In this document: one piece after another, positions 12,613-25,900 of the stretch
Position numbering within the stretch: position 1 is the stretch's first letter
Layout: every line of letters begins with the position of its first letter
From: Liolophura sinensis
Taxonomy: Eukaryota > Mollusca > Polyplacophora > Chitonida > Chitonidae
Reading direction: 5' to 3'
DNA length: 64,000 bases
NCBI RefSeq assembly: GCF_032854445.1
Contig: NC_088300.1
Coordinates: 71,520,984-71,584,983 of the forward strand
Notes under the pieces: model-generated
What the model was told of the DNA's origin: nothing
What the model saw: only the letters and a program-made list of their open reading frames with translations
The model's database searches: none
Translations under genes and position numbers: made by a program

Positions 12613-14559
12613 ACGGATTTGAACACCAGGAATGTTTCCTAATATAGTATAAACGTTCATTTCTAGTGAACTGGGGTAGCTGTATAGCGGTAAACCTTGA
12701 TTAGAGGAATATTCCGAACATTTATGTCCTTGAACACTAATACAGTATCAGCTTATATCAATTTATCATTATTTCATTGTCTAACTGACTGAGTGATTTC
12801 GGAGTGAAGGCTATTAGGAAATATCTGATCTGGTATACACAAGTGGAAAAACATCTACTTGTGTATCTATAAAAAAAAAAACATTATCAACTAAACTGCA
12901 CAAGGAAGTGTGCATATCGCGAATAAATATATGGCATAGACATATATACATGTCAGAGGATTTTATAACGAAATAAATACACATCACTTATGTTTCAGTG
13001 TATTTCAGATAAATTCACGATCCAAGGTCATGAAAAAAGTCTATACCCTAACATACAGATATACTTGGCGTTTATTATTCTTCTGAACATGTAGTACAGA
13101 AAAAGTATGCATGGAATTCCCCAAAGAGTATAATTCGTGTCTTTAAACAGTGTATACATGTATATATCCAGTAATAATCCTTGCTTTCAAGCGGAAAATA
13201 TCATTTTTTAAAAATTGACCATGTACAAGCTTTGGTGTTGGTATGATTAAACTTAAGGACGTTACACAAACTTTCTGTAAAATTGAGGAAGTTTACATAA
13301 CCACATGAATAAACCTTTTGAACAGCGTGCATGTATAATTGTGTGCTGCACGGATCCCACCTAATGTGTAATAATCAGTTAGTGAGCAACCTGGTCGGGC
13401 CAATGCGAGTAATATCACTGTTCGGATGTTACTGTTTGGCATATACGTCAGAAGGTTAATCAGATACCTGACAAAAAAGTGTATAGTCAATTCCTTTACG
13501 GTTTATCTGGTTTCATTCGCCTTTCTGGAACCAACAGTGAAATGTTCTTAAGTTTAGACATATAAGTAAATCACCAACCACATAATTAAAAATAAACACT
13601 CATAATCTTGCTAGCATAACACGTCATGCAGTTTCCACCTTTCATTAGATGGCTGACATGTTGTTTTTGAAATATTTCGCAATGCTATCTTTTTAGTTTC
13701 GTCCCTGCGTGTTCCAAGAAGATATGATATATTCAGTTTAGAACGCTATACGCCAATGTATGATGTCATTTGCGCACCTGCCCTCTACTGAGTAAGATGG
13801 CAGGTCCGATACTCGGCTGTTACAATACCGCCAGAATTGCATGCGGAAGAAAACAGTGTATAATTGACATACACTAAATACTAACTAAGACTATAATCAA
13901 CATAAAGATTTTAAATAAAATCAAAGTGAAATCAGATTTCACCGTATGTCCTATGAGTAGCATCTGCTAACTTTAACTGAGGAATAAGGTACACCAATCA
14001 GTATGCACAGAGTACATCATCGTGTTGGACAATGAATACGCCGGTTTGAATGCACTAATTTCACCGGCACGCGCTGTGCCCATGGAAACGAAACAGACGT
14101 GTTGTAGCTTGTCATCTGACCAATGAGCTCGCTTGTTTCTAAACGCCCGTCAGTCCCAGATCATACACTTTTCGATGGACCGCACGTATACTCGGGGGAA
14201 TAAATCGTAATTGGGATCGTGTGTTGGACAAAACTACACAGGACAAGGATACTTATGTTTAAATGAGATTTAAAACCTGGCTGAGGTGTGGATTTACAAA
14301 AGGCCAGTTTGTGTGTTTGATCGACTTTGACCAAATGCTCTTTTTTCTCTAAACATGATATGCCTGTTAGAACATGCCATTAAAAAACCTAGTTATTCAG
14401 CGGACATATAGAGATATCTGTCATGTTAGTTATTCATACACATCTTCCTCTACACTTGCTTTGAGATAACCCTACATAGTAGAGGCCCAAATCATAGGCA
14501 TACACCCGAATTACTCACTGCACTACTGGCACAAATGCCATCCACAACTGCATAATTAG
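12613..14559. other. Intergenic, nothing clear
   Basis: No supported gene. At 13794 an AAGATGGCAGG start context opens 23 codons (MAGPILGCYNT and on) before a stop, with only a weak donor. This is not enough for a call. Confidence 0.4.
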
Positions 14560-15320
14560 GATACCTGGCGTGACGAAATGAGAAAGAGAATGAGTTGTGA
14601 GAATTTGACACAAGAAAAGCAAAAATGTTTCCTCGAGCGGCTTCGTAAGAACAAACTGTGGGAGAGGCCATGAGTGCTTTCGTCATTCCTACTGATTTTT
14701 AGACCAGAAAATAATCCAAAAGGATGAAACAACGAAAGGACGAGGCAAAAGTGAGAAGATAAAGCACCAGGCAAACTACAAAAAGGACAAACAAAAGTAC
14801 GAAAGTGCAAAGCAAAACAACGATGTTTTCCCACAGGTCAACGTTATGTACATTCGCCTCGCCCTTTCGTACTTTTGTTCCGCCCCTTTGTTATTTCTAG
14901 TTTTGCTCCATACAAAACATACGAAAGAGCGAGAGCAGAAAGCAAAAGGCAAAAGTATACGAAAGTGCGAGGTTTGGTGGAGCCTTGCCATTTCGACGTT
15001 TTGCCTTCCGGTTCGTCATGCGCTCAGCGACTTAAAAGCAGATAGAACAACTATTAAAGGGAGGAATTAGTGGAATCTCGCCGTGGTTTCGCTCTTTCGT
15101 ATTTTTATATGAAACAAATCTCCAAATAACAAACCCACAAAACAAACAGACAAAAGGGCAAGGCGAAAGTACAAAAGGGCGAGATGGGAAGACCTCGTTG
15201 TTTTGCATGCTTCGCGCCTTCGTATTTTAGCCTGGCCCTTTCGTACTTTTACTTTGTCCTTTCGTAGTTTTACATCGCACTTTTGCTTCGTCATTTCGTT
15301 GTTTCGTCCTCCGCATTTTT
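14560..15320. repeat. Degenerate CTTTCG/CGAAAG repeat block
   Basis: Roughly 750 bases are written almost entirely in a degenerate vocabulary of CGAAAG, GTACGAAAG, GGCGAGG and GCAAAAG and their complements. The orientation flips several times: mostly CGAAAG at 14720-14820 and 14920-14970, mostly CTTTCG at 14860-14880 and 15085-15300. There is no fixed period. The ends, GACGAAATGAG and CTTCGTCATTTCG, are roughly inverted. It could be a non-autonomous transposon with many internal inverted subrepeats, or cryptic simple sequence. Confidence 0.55.
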
Positions 15321-16997
15321 TGTCTAGTCTAAATAGTCAGTAAAAAGAAGGAAAACACGAATGGCCCTATCGGCTTCCATAACAAACAGCTATAGGAATT
15401 ACAAACACATACACAGGCCTGTATAGATATATTAGGGTAAAACGGAGAACTATCTATATCCTCGTCAGAAGTACCATGCACAACAGCTTTAGGACGATGA
15501 CATTCTCACGCGTGCATACAACCAAAACACCATAACATGGCCAACACCTGGGCCCAGATGTTGAAAACTGTCTTAAGACTTAATACCAGATTTAACTTTA
15601 AGCCAAGAATTCAGTTTTATACTTAGCCCAAAAATAATTGTGTAACAGCGAAGTAAAATAAATTTGCTACTTTTATATTTTCACTTTGGACAATTGCATT
15701 GGCTGCTAAATTTGGCTCAGATCTTGAATATAAAATATGACTTAAGCATTAGTTAATCCGTGTCCAAACAACCGGGTCCTGGGCAGTAAAGCCCGTAAAA
15801 CGACACTCTCTTTAGCAAAATTTGACGAACTGGTTCACGTTGGACTGTACGGCTTTAAATCATCAGCGCTATATGCTAGCTTTCCACCACCGATACACCT
15901 GTTTCAGAGAAATATTTTGAGTTCGGCGAGGTTTAATCTCGAATAATAAAAAAAAAAAAATGCTGATGTTGATGAGCATACGAGCGTGGAATTCTCGCTT
16001 CTACATCCTCAATGTTATCTTGCCTAGTCTGAATATAAAGCATATTACGCATGTAAAACGACTCGGCAAACTATTTTAGAAATACTTGGCACCAAATAAC
16101 AGAACTGACTATATGTGGCCTTTCCTTTGGTAAATCCAAATTTCTTTGAACTGTGTTCATTGCATGGGTATATGCCGGGTAAAACTTTACCAGCTGTCGT
16201 GAAGAGGATGTTTGAGGAAAAGAAAAGCTGTAAGAAGAGCCAGATGTGACAGACATTTAACTTCCTGTGAGTCAAATTCATAGCCACTGGCGGCTCGCTT
16301 TACAAAACCACAGTAAAACGCACACTTACATGCTCTGACTCACGATTAATTAAACCCAAATGTGCAGCGTTCTGTACGTCTATATATGGTGTCCTTAACC
16401 AGATGTCTCACTGTATAAAAAATAATCCACAGAAGTAAGCTTTACTTAAAATATGCACTATTTAACCCAGGGCATATATCTATATATATATAGACCTGAA
16501 CCTAAAGTTATGAAAGGCTCGGCATGCTGAACAAACGGCTCGCGTTTTGGATTATACGTATCAATATATAGGCTTATGCACAATGTAAAACCAGTACAAA
16601 AATAAGACCAAAACGAAAACACTAGTTTTCGCCGAGTTAGTCTTTCATATTCCCAGAAAATTCCCCCTGCCGATGAACTGAGCATGGCGAGAACAACTCT
16701 TTATAGCGAACGTGAACCATGCAAACGTGAACGTGAACGCGACAGCAAGTGAACCATGCAGCCGAATATGGACACCGGTTAAGGCCACCATCGTACCCAG
16801 TTCATTTATCGTAGTATCGACCGATGATGGCAGGAAACAATGGGACATAAATGATGGCACAAGGGCACGAGGCGATGACACAATGACACAATGCGATGGG
16901 ATGATCGCATAATGACACAAGAGAAACGACGACACGATGTCATCGATATAAAAGTATGGATTTCATTAAGGATTATACAATATGAACTATTTTGTTT
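15321..16997. other. Intergenic, low-complexity patches
   Basis: No supported gene. 16708-16760 is rich in GAACGTGAAC-type words and 16850-16945 in GATGACACAATG-type words. These two patches of short tandem-like sequence explain the open frames there. Confidence 0.4.
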
Positions 16998-17220
16998 ATT
17001 TATTTATGCATTAATTAAATTGGTGTTTTACGCCGTACTCAAGAATATTTCACTTATACAATGGCGACCAGCGTTATGGTGGGAGGAAACCGCACAGAAC
17101 CCGGCGGCAGCAGGTTGCTGCCATAAATTCCCACATACGGTCAGACGTCAGATGAGATTGACTCAAACTCACATCGACCGCATTGGTGAAAGGCTCCTGG
17201 GCTCCTTGAGGCCCCCTTAA
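16998..17220 (-). mobile_element. SINE family 1 copy
   Basis: Read on the plus strand it starts in a TTTATTTATTTA tail, then GGTGTTTTACGCCGTACTCA, the GGTGGGAGGAAACCG block and TGACTCAAACTCACA (B-box region), and ends GAGGCCCCC at the tRNA-like head. It is nearly full length but diverged in the middle. Confidence 0.85.
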
Positions 17221-19383
17221 TTATTTTGCATCAGATGAAATAAAACCATGAAGATAGCCTATATCCGATTGCATTCCTCAGGGATGCTGCGTAGGCCTAT
17301 GTTTAGAACATACATAACACTAAATTTCATAAAGCTAATTTTCTACAGCCTATCCACATGGATGAAAACCTGACATATCCAAAATGTATAACCATACATT
17401 AAGATATAGTTGGAATACTGTTCATATGTGTAATAAAAACATGTATTCGTTCATTCATTCACTTTTTGATTTAGTCCAAGTTGGTTCTATTAATTAGTGT
17501 GTAATCAATATATTTATTTAGACTCAGGCCCCAACAAACTTGAATTTGTTTTTTTAATACTTTACATGTGAATTTCTAAATAAATTTGAAATAATATGTT
17601 AACTTTAAATGTATCGATGTTAAAGAACGTGTATCCATGTTTACACACACAACCGTTGGGAACGTGACTACAGGTCAAGCCACACGTGAGTCTGGCGTAA
17701 TTGTATTATGACATCAAGAGTTGTCCCCCTTTCGCATCTACATCGCTCTAGCAAATAGATAATATTGGTGATAGAAAATTTGGCCTTAAGAACATCATGG
17801 AGATGTAGGCCTGTATGAACTTTATACCGGATGTTTGAATTGGTCCAACAACATCATACATTTTCCAATCCGATATCAGGGTGAGAATGTTTCACCAATT
17901 CTACTTTCGGTTTATTTAAATAATCTTGGTTTAATTATTTATTTCATTGGTGTTTTACGCCGAACTCAAGAATATGCAGCGTCCCGCATTCTAAACAATC
18001 TTAATGATGTAATGATAAAGGCGTATGTAATAATTTACATCTTCTAAACGATAAATGTTTTTCTCAAGGTATTTGTTCTTCTTTGAGCCGAATATATGTT
18101 AACAGTAGCCAATTCAGATATAGCGACATATACAGTCGGTGATTTTTTTTATAACTGTATTTTAACACATGGTGGCGAATTCGTCCAAAAACAGTCATTG
18201 TGTTTTCAACAGCCAGAATTAAAAACTCCCATAATTGTATTTATAGTTGCAGGAGTTACTTTAATATTTATTTTGCATATTTGTGTTACCCAGTGTTCAC
18301 ACTCAACATAAATTTTCTGTGGTTCAAAACTGTGTGTTTTATTTTGTCATATCCAGTCTATAATATTATATTATTACAGCATTTACATGTTAATAGAGTG
18401 TATTTCTTATATATTGTTATCAGCCTTACTGCCTGTCAAATCAAGTGTATATATTTACCCCTATGTAGGGAGCACATACTTTTGCACAGACTTATCATGT
18501 AAAAATTACCACAATCTTCGCCGAGGTTAGCATACACACAGTATGTTAATTCTTTTCCAGCGTTCGGTAATTTGACAGATCTGGGCAAATCAGTTGAACT
18601 GTGCATGGGAAATGTATACCGTTATACGCCTATACTTGTTTTGGCCTAAATTAAACCGCGACCTGCGTTAAGCGGCGAAGGACACGGAAGGGATGAGCCA
18701 TCATTACAAACAGATCTCAACTCGGCGCGGAGCGAAAAACAGAAGGCTTATAAAGAGCCTCACATTTAAATATAGAGTTGTTTAAAAGTATTTATTAAAT
18801 ATGATATTATGATTTGATATTTTTGTACAATTCAGTCCGAAGATAATTTTAGACGAAGATTTTTCTGTCAAATAGAATGATAACTTTTTTCCATTGATAG
18901 TTATTTTTTCAATTTTACACCATGCCGCGAAGCTATTCGACCTGTTTCGAAGAAAATGGGACAGAGAGGGAGAGAGTGAGTGAGTGTGCTGGTCAGAGAG
19001 AGACAGATAAACAGACATTCTGTCAATAATAGTTAGATAGAACTGGAGATGGTTTCCTCGTCAGTAGATTGTATAGACAGCTTCTACTCCTTTTCAGTGT
19101 ATCCGAGGTCTTTTAACCGCAGACGCGTTTAGTTCTGTGAACGCGTACATTGGACAGGATGCTATACGGAAGTTTGCGAAAGCAATATTTGGAGGACCGT
19201 GGTCAAATAAGCATTCACACTGTCTCGCTGTACACTAGAGAAATTGATGGATGTTCTGTGTCTATGTCATCATGTAATGAGTACATAAATGCGAGGATTT
19301 CTCATTGCTAGAGGTATATGTATGGGGGAGATAAAGGCGGAGCGAACGGAAAGTTTCACTTCCGAGTCACCATGGCCCCTATG
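17221..19383. other. Intergenic, SINE scrap only
   Basis: 17938-17976 is a short 3' fragment of SINE family 1 (GGTGTTTTACGCCGAACTCA). A 71-codon plus frame at 18096-18311 contains one hydrophobic stretch but has no splice or family support. 18960-18990 is a GA/GT-rich simple repeat. Just before the SINE at 19384 an AGTTTCACTTCC word resembles an interferon-response element, and a CACCATGG follows it. No exon could be built from these. Confidence 0.4.
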
Positions 19384-19695
19384 TAAGTGAGTGAGTGCTT
19401 GATTTTTAACGTCGTACTCAACAGCTTTTCAGTCATATGACGACGAAGGAATCCTTAGGGTGTATGTAATGTGCCTCCTTGTCGCAGGACGGATTTCCAC
19501 CGGTCTTTTATCCAATGCTGCTTCACTGAGACGACTTACCGAAGGCAATTAATCCGCCCAGCCCGAGCTATTATACTGATACGGCTCAACCAGTCGTTGT
19601 ACTATCCCCTTAATGCTGAACGCCAAGCGAGGAAGTTACAACTTCCTCTTTTAAAATCTTAGGTGTGACTCGACCCAGGATTGTTTCTGGATCTA
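19384..19695 (-). mobile_element. SINE family 2 copy, head truncated
   Basis: Shares with 12062-12420 the blocks GTGAGTGAGTGCTTG, CAGTCATATGACGACGAAG, GCAGGACGGATTTCCACC, TGCTTCACTGAGACGACTTA and CTTAGGTGTGACTCGACCCA. It stops before the A-box end of the tRNA-like head. Confidence 0.8.
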
Positions 19696-21352
19696 TGGCC
19701 TCTATGTCTACTTTGTGAGCAGTCGTGACAGTTAAGTTTGACGCATTAGTTTCATTTCGTTGTAAAACGGGTCCTAATCCCACGGATCAAAAAGAGCGTT
19801 GATGGAATGTTATTCTGTAAGCCTCTGGATCGTGGATTCTCTAGGGCTCATTGGTTTTCGGACATTCCAGAGTCGGCCCCGGGTTCCCGTCTTACCGTTT
19901 TAGAGGTTTTTAAACAAGTTTTTAAACTTGTTAAAAACGCTGCCGCAGTTTACTCCAAAAAACCGATTTCTTCCCCGCTTAATTAAATGTGACCGTAATC
20001 GTAAAAGTACATAAAATATTCCTGAATAAGGCCTTAAACATTACACTGTTTAATAAAATTATATATTAACAGTAGATGGGGAGTGGGCAGTGTCCTTGTA
20101 GTCAGAGGCGCTTTCATAGGACAAACAAGGCACAGGTTGATAACCGGCCTTGGAGAGTGACTAATGTACATTTGGTACTGCATTTGGGGCCTTGGTGACA
20201 ACATGTGTCTAATGTCTCTCGCGTGAGGCCGTTCGCGCTAAGATGTTACGCATACCTGTACTAAAGTTCGTCAGTAACTTGCCACAGTTCGGGGGTTTAC
20301 CCTGCATGGGCACTCCGGTTTCCTCCAATATGCATGGAGTTGGGTTGCTAATGGTGAGTGTCACTTTGAAATATACCGGATACAAGACGTCATGCCCAGT
20401 AAACAATGATCGAGTAGGTGTGTAATACAAAAGTGTGGCGAAAGAAGAGACCCTGCACATGGTATTTGTTAGATCCCGTATGCTATGTGACGATTTCAAT
20501 CAACATCACAAGTTATTACTACAAAACTAGATTGTTACATCAAACGCCTTCACTCAAAGTATCTTAAGTTTCACAATGGGTATAACTCTCTTGTAAGTGA
20601 ATAATTGACAGAGATTCCAGAATATCTGTCGCTTTGCTTCATGACTGTGTCTAATTCGGCTTAACTCTTGGCTACAACTAGGGAAGGTATATTCATCGTG
20701 TTGAATTTGATCGCGACGTTGGGCACACTGAGATACGTATTTCATTATCTAAAAGTTATACGCTATTTAAATCCTGATTTTACTCATTAGCTTAAAACAT
20801 AACTAGCGTCTTTCCAAAATCATTGAAAACTGTTGACTACTTCTCTTTGCATGATTCCGTCCGAGTTTCGTACTTCATTAACTTTCTTAGTTTTTTTGAT
20901 GGTTTGTTGTCGTTTTGGGAATTGGCCTTATTGACCTGATACTTCCATTTTGGTGCACAGCTGGTGTACAAATGTCTGTTTTGACACATAGATTGATCAC
21001 TCAGTGCCTAGATCCAAGCGGTTTGGAAGAATACACCACAGGTATAGGCACAGGTACAGGTAAGACATCTCAGATTCATTTTGTGAACGGTTGTGGATAA
21101 TACCAAAGTTGTTGTTGGTGGAACTTTAGTGGAACAATTTAATCTCCTTGCTGACACTCACTTTGTGACATATCTTCTTATATGTAGGCTATGTAGGTTT
21201 CAAAATGGAGAACGACTTAGTGAGACATTTGCCAACATCTACTGGAACACCATCGCTAGACATGCCGAGGTATCCACATGAAGCAGAAACGTAGCGGCCA
21301 GTCTATCCCTTGCTAATCCATATAGATGACATAGCTATTTCTTTGTTCCAGG
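19696..21352. other. Intergenic, nothing clear
   Basis: I see no exon, RNA gene or clear repeat here apart from a doubtful SINE-like GGGTTTACCCTGCATGGGCA near 20291. Confidence 0.4.
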
Positions 21353-21444
21353 GCTACGTTATACCAGTAGCAATCGCCACTTGTTTGTTCCGTGTTCTCG
21401 TAAACTTTCATCTCTCAGATGATACTCCACGTTAACTGAACGGT

Positions 21445-21572
21445 TAGGTTGCAGTCCACACCCCTCCATCCCCGGGCTTTGTCCGGTTCACTCCAAACAT
21501 AAGCATGGCCGCCGTCATATAAATATTCTCAAGTACGGCGTAAAACACCAATCAAGTAAATGAATAATTATT
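21445..21572 (+). mobile_element. SINE family 1 fragment (copy A)
   Basis: Has the GGGCTTTGTCCGGTT, GCATGGCCGCCGTCATATAA and GAGTACGGCGTAAAACACCA-like blocks and a CAATCAAGTAAATG tail. The same fragment is present in copy B at about 29507-29635, so the insertion is older than the duplication. Confidence 0.7.
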
Positions 21573-21876
21573 TCAGTAATATAATAGCTGTATCACCCTG
21601 CCGACATGATTATAGCGCTGCCTCAGTGAAGCGCCATGCCAATGACACCGGACCAGCACCCACTCACATTATGCTGTAAGGGTGGTGTAAGTGTGTACGT
21701 GGTGCATTATTACATTTGTCTATATATTCAGTAGTTTGGGAGTGTTTACAGTGAAACCCTGAGTCTGTGGAGATTTGTCTGTATGGCGTGAACAGGGAAA
21801 ACTGTGAAATCAGAAATACTACTGCCGATATATTTTGCATACTTTTAGATATTGTTGTGTTCTGTATAATAATCTG

Positions 21877-22242
21877 AAGGGAAAACACCGTGTTGACCGT
21901 TAGTTCTTCTCTTTATTGGGCAGTCCGGTTTGTGAGTCATTATAACTACCTAATCAGAATATTTTACGTACAATACATTCAGAGTCAGATATATATAATA
22001 TAGTTCAATTTTAAATATCTGTATCCTCGAAGTTCATATCAATAAATCTAATAACACAGAGGTATAATTATAGTTATCATTTTCGTGCTGAGCTACAAAC
22101 TTACCTGAAGGGAAAACACCGTGTTGACCGTTAGTTCTTCTCTTTATTGGGCAGTCTGGTTTGTGAGTAAAGTGTTCACTGCTGGCTGTCCTTTTAAAGA
22201 CACAGAGAACAGTTGTCAACCACGACGTGTTCCCTTCAGGTT
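21877..22242. repeat. 63-bp direct repeat and MITE-like inverted repeat (copy A)
   Basis: A block starting CTGAAGGGAAAACACCGTG occurs near 21877 and again near 22107, about 230 bases apart. The second block also pairs with an inverted version ending CGTGTTCCCTTCAGGTTA at 22242. The result is a roughly 140-base foldback element with ACCTGAAGGGAA-type ends. Copy B carries the equivalent at about 29938-30304. It looks like a non-autonomous DNA transposon plus a solo end. Confidence 0.5.
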
Positions 22243-23997
22243 ACGCTTGTGTTGTGTTCCCTATGGTGACCTAATCTCCAGTCAGCGTCTGACTGGGCAT
22301 GGTAACCATAGGACTACTGATTGTTAGACAAAACTCAAATTAAGGCGAAGCCTGCAGTTTGCACTGGTTTCCACAATGTACCTAATAAATCTTACTCATC
22401 TAGCATGACAAGTAATACACACTTATTCCTACATCTTTGTTAAAAATAAGACCATATTAGTATATAAAAATACAAAATTAACTCGTATGTGTATACCCAC
22501 ATATGAACATACAATAATTCTTTACCTTAATACAATATAAAATACATAGTAGACACCCATATGAAATCTAATAACCTAACTGGTAACATATGTACCTGCA
22601 GAATTTATTCACATATAGATATAAACACAAAGCCATACAATAATTCTTTACATTAATACTAATATAAAATACATAATTGACACCATATGAAAATCTAGTA
22701 ACAATAGTCTTTAATATCAATTAGACAATCTTTTTAGTTTACGTATACCGTATATGTACAATACAACAATATTTTACCGATCGTGCTTTCAATAAGGCAT
22801 CACCGAGAAAACAGGGAGTGGTGAATTGCGCCGTACGTACACTATATAGTGAGATTATATTTATCGTTCCCGTAAATGTTGCCAAGATATCTATAGCTCC
22901 AGTTCAAACTAAATTGACATACAGGGAACAGCAGATTCAGGAAGTTTCAAATAAATAAGTCATGTGCCGTTTAATAGTTTGTGATAGACTTGTCACATGT
23001 TTATAGCGTCACAAGCTCATATAGTATGGTGTAATCGAAAACAAAAGTGAAATGCGAAATAACTTTTCAGACATGCACAATTCTTAATAACTGGAAACAA
23101 ATAGCGAAAAAATTGCTGAACTATAAGTTACAGTAAAACACTGTCCCAACACAGGTTTATATATAAGGACTTACTTTTTTTTTTTTTTTTTGATTTTTAT
23201 CGCCATTCTCATGAATTTTTTACTCACTTACTGGTGGTCAGTTGTATTAGTTGGGGGAAATAAGGTTGCACGGCGTTAACTACCGAAATTTGGAAAGTTA
23301 CTGACTAACTTTCCTTCGTGTGACGTGCATATATTCACAGCACATATATTGGTAGAAGACAGCTGGTCTTCATTGATCTGCGCAAGCGTTCATACGAGTG
23401 TCGGCAATCGTTTATAGTCACCAGGGTTCCATGAAACAATGAAAATGGAAGAAGGTAAAAAAATTGCTGTCCTCGGTTGGAATTGAACCCTTGTCTCGTA
23501 TGTCCTCTAGACTGAAAACATGCGATTCATTTTTGTTTTGAAAATATATGTATTAACCAGAGTTCAGGACACAGGCCTACTTTACACCTCGGTCACGACC
23601 CACTCCTCATAAGAAAATTAGATTTTCCTGTACTGACACATGTAGTCTTGTACAACGGTGCAGCGAACATACACTTTATAGTTTTATAGTTCAACATTGG
23701 TTGCACAGGATATGTGAACGTATGTTTTCACACTGCCATACGTGATTCCGTCGACCTTAAAATAGACTGCATGACATTTGCTTCAGTACTATTCTCCTAG
23801 GCCATCATTTAACCTTCCTTTTATAATACTTATGGCCTAACTGTTAAACATTTTCTATGCTTAAACTCTTGTTTTTGGTTGTGACATTTCTCTAGTGAAA
23901 TCGCTTCTGTTGGACAAATAACGCGAACGATGGAATTTGAATCATCAGCAAATATGGGGCGTGTAACTTGTGCAATACCTGAAAACTTATGCAATCA
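22243..23997. other. Non-coding part of copy A
   Basis: AT-rich with no gene. 22440-22740 has repeated ATACAATAATTCTTTAC blocks. A T tract is at 23176-23191. At 23462-23520 the minus strand reads GGGTTCAATTCCAACC, a B-box/T-arm-like word preceded by a tRNA-like stretch, probably a tRNA-derived SINE scrap and not a working tRNA. Copy B repeats all of this at 30305-31941. Confidence 0.4.
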
Positions 23998-24240
23998 AAC
24001 AAATAATCTGTTAAATTTAATAGCAAGTCTGTTGTATGAGTGACGCTAGAATGTATTCTGCTATTGCAGCAGATTGTTCTTTTAAATATAACACACATAC
24101 TGATTCAACATAAATATTCTATTTAACAGAATATGATGTTGATTAGGTCAGAATATTGTGTTATTATAACACAATACATTCTAGCATCACTCAGATAACA
24201 AACATTCTGTTAAAATGAACAGATTATTTTTTTGAGTGTA
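23998..24240. mobile_element. MITE with long terminal inverted repeats (copy A)
   Basis: The left arm (AAATAATCTGTTAAA .. TGAGTGACGCTAGAATGTA) pairs with the right arm (TACATTCTAGCATCACTCA .. TTAACAGAAT-type ..AACAGATTATTTTTTT) over about 60 bases each. No coding capacity. Copy B holds the same element at about 31942-32184. The superfamily is not determined. Confidence 0.6.
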
Positions 24241-24949
24241 GGCTTGGTACCCTCCTGACTGATTACACAGGAATTATAGTGTGTGTTTCGTGGGAACTAT
24301 ATCCGACTGCCTAGGTGTATTTACATTATTAAACAGGCCATTAAAACATCATATGACCGCATGGTTTCATTCAAAGTTATTGGTACAGCTATATAACCTG
24401 TTGTGTGAATAGGCCAGTCTCTCCCGATCACGGAAGTAGGCCTGCACCAGTGCACTCTTGTATGACAAATCTTAATTGTCACTCACAACACCGACAGGAA
24501 ATTCCGAGAGAATTTTTTGTAATATGTGCACGAGGTAAAAAAAATAATTAAACATTGCATATAGGAAGCATTCGCCCTCACTCCCTCCTCAACTCTAATT
24601 GCGTGAACCCTTGAACCCAGTTGGCTGTCCTATAATTTAGAAAGGCCAGTAAATCTGCATGTTGCATGTAGATATAAACCATATCTTTTTTATTAACATT
24701 TTAAAAATTTATTCTAAGAAAATGAAAATGCGTATATATAGTTGCATAGAATAACTTATTCATGTAAGCCTGCTGATGAAGGTTGATGTTATGTTGTTGA
24801 CACAGCCGCTCATAAAATATATAAGAACTTGAAGTTAAATAACTTTTACCCGAAATACTAAGTAAAGTTGATGAGATGTGGTACTGTCCAACAGTATGAA
24901 GATTATTTTCAGTGGGAAGAAGTTATATCAGTCACACATGAAACTTCAA

Positions 24950-25092
24950 TTTGTACTCAAAACGTAATGTGTACTATTTTGTACACATTGTTTGTGTAGC
25001 TCGCGTGTATATATCACGAGTACACAATGTGGTACACATTTTCAGGATAGGTACACAAACAATATGATACACGTTTTGTATGTGCTTTACAC
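24950..25092. repeat. Hairpin-forming repeat rich in GTACAC (copy A)
   Basis: CAAAACGTAATGTGTAC .. ATTGTTTGTGTA on the left pairs with TACACAAACAAT .. ATACACGTTTTG on the right. Shorter GTACACAT pairs are nested inside. It is about 900 bases upstream of the gene in copy A; copy B has it at about 32896-33035. Likely a small foldback element. Confidence 0.5.
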
Positions 25093-25892
25093 CACATTGC
25101 TTTTGGGGAGTAGAAGATCGCTTTAAGTGGGTAATGGGAAGAATTATTTTGAAAACAAATTACTACCGGTAACATTTATTCTCAAATCAGAAAGCACGAC
25201 ACATACTAAGGTGAGTTACAGGAATAAGCAGCGGGTGTCATTCTCGCTTTGATTTCAGATGTATAGGGCTGACGTTTGCAGGTTAATAAGGAGGCCCACT
25301 GTGTATCGATTTGTTTTCCCTTTCTTTTTCCGCCTTCATCGGGCTCCGCTAGACACGCCCTTTCCTGCGCTCTGTGCAGCATTCACCCAACATCTGCCTT
25401 CGTTCTCTCCAGTACAACTAGGTTATATACATAGGCTCCTTACAGCTTTTATCATACAGCTTTCGGATTCACTTGAATAAAAAGTTTGAGTAATTCGGTT
25501 TAATGTCTCACTGCAAATGTTTCAGCCATATCCAGTGGAGTAAACCTGGACACAACTGTAAGGCACCAGGGAACACTGAAAAACGCTTGGATTCATTTCA
25601 ATATAGCTATACATATGTAGCTGACTGTGTGTATGGCTAAAACAAGTTAGTGGGAACACCGTCCTTAGAATGTCATTATATACTAACGCCAGGACTGACG
25701 CAAAAAACAACTACTACAAAAATAAGGTAATATACCGTATAATTGGTTCTAACCAGTTTTATATCCTTCCGATTTCAGGCCTCCAATGTCATATTAAAGG
25801 GAAACAAACTTATTGCGGCACTTCCTCTTCCAATGTGAACGCTGAAGGGTTATAAGTCATCTAGGGTCTAAACTGTCTGTCTGTTTCATTGT

Positions 25893-25900
25893 TATATAAG
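25893..25900 (+). promoter_or_regulatory. TATA box of the copy A gene
   Basis: TATATAAG lies 93 bases upstream of the ATG at 25993, and an identical motif sits at exactly the same distance in copy B. A transcription start about 30 bases downstream would give a 5' UTR of roughly 60 bases. The motif and spacing are seen; its use is inferred. Confidence 0.5.

Noticed and set aside
13790-13870. AAGATGGCAGG start with 23 codons (MAGPILGCYNT)
   Set aside because: Only a weak donor, an early stop, and no second exon.
19340-19395. IRF/ISRE-like AGTTTCACTTCC followed by CACCATGG and GTAAGTGAG
   Set aside because: It is tempting as a promoter plus first exon, but GTAAGTGAG is the first bases of the SINE at 19384, leaving no real donor.
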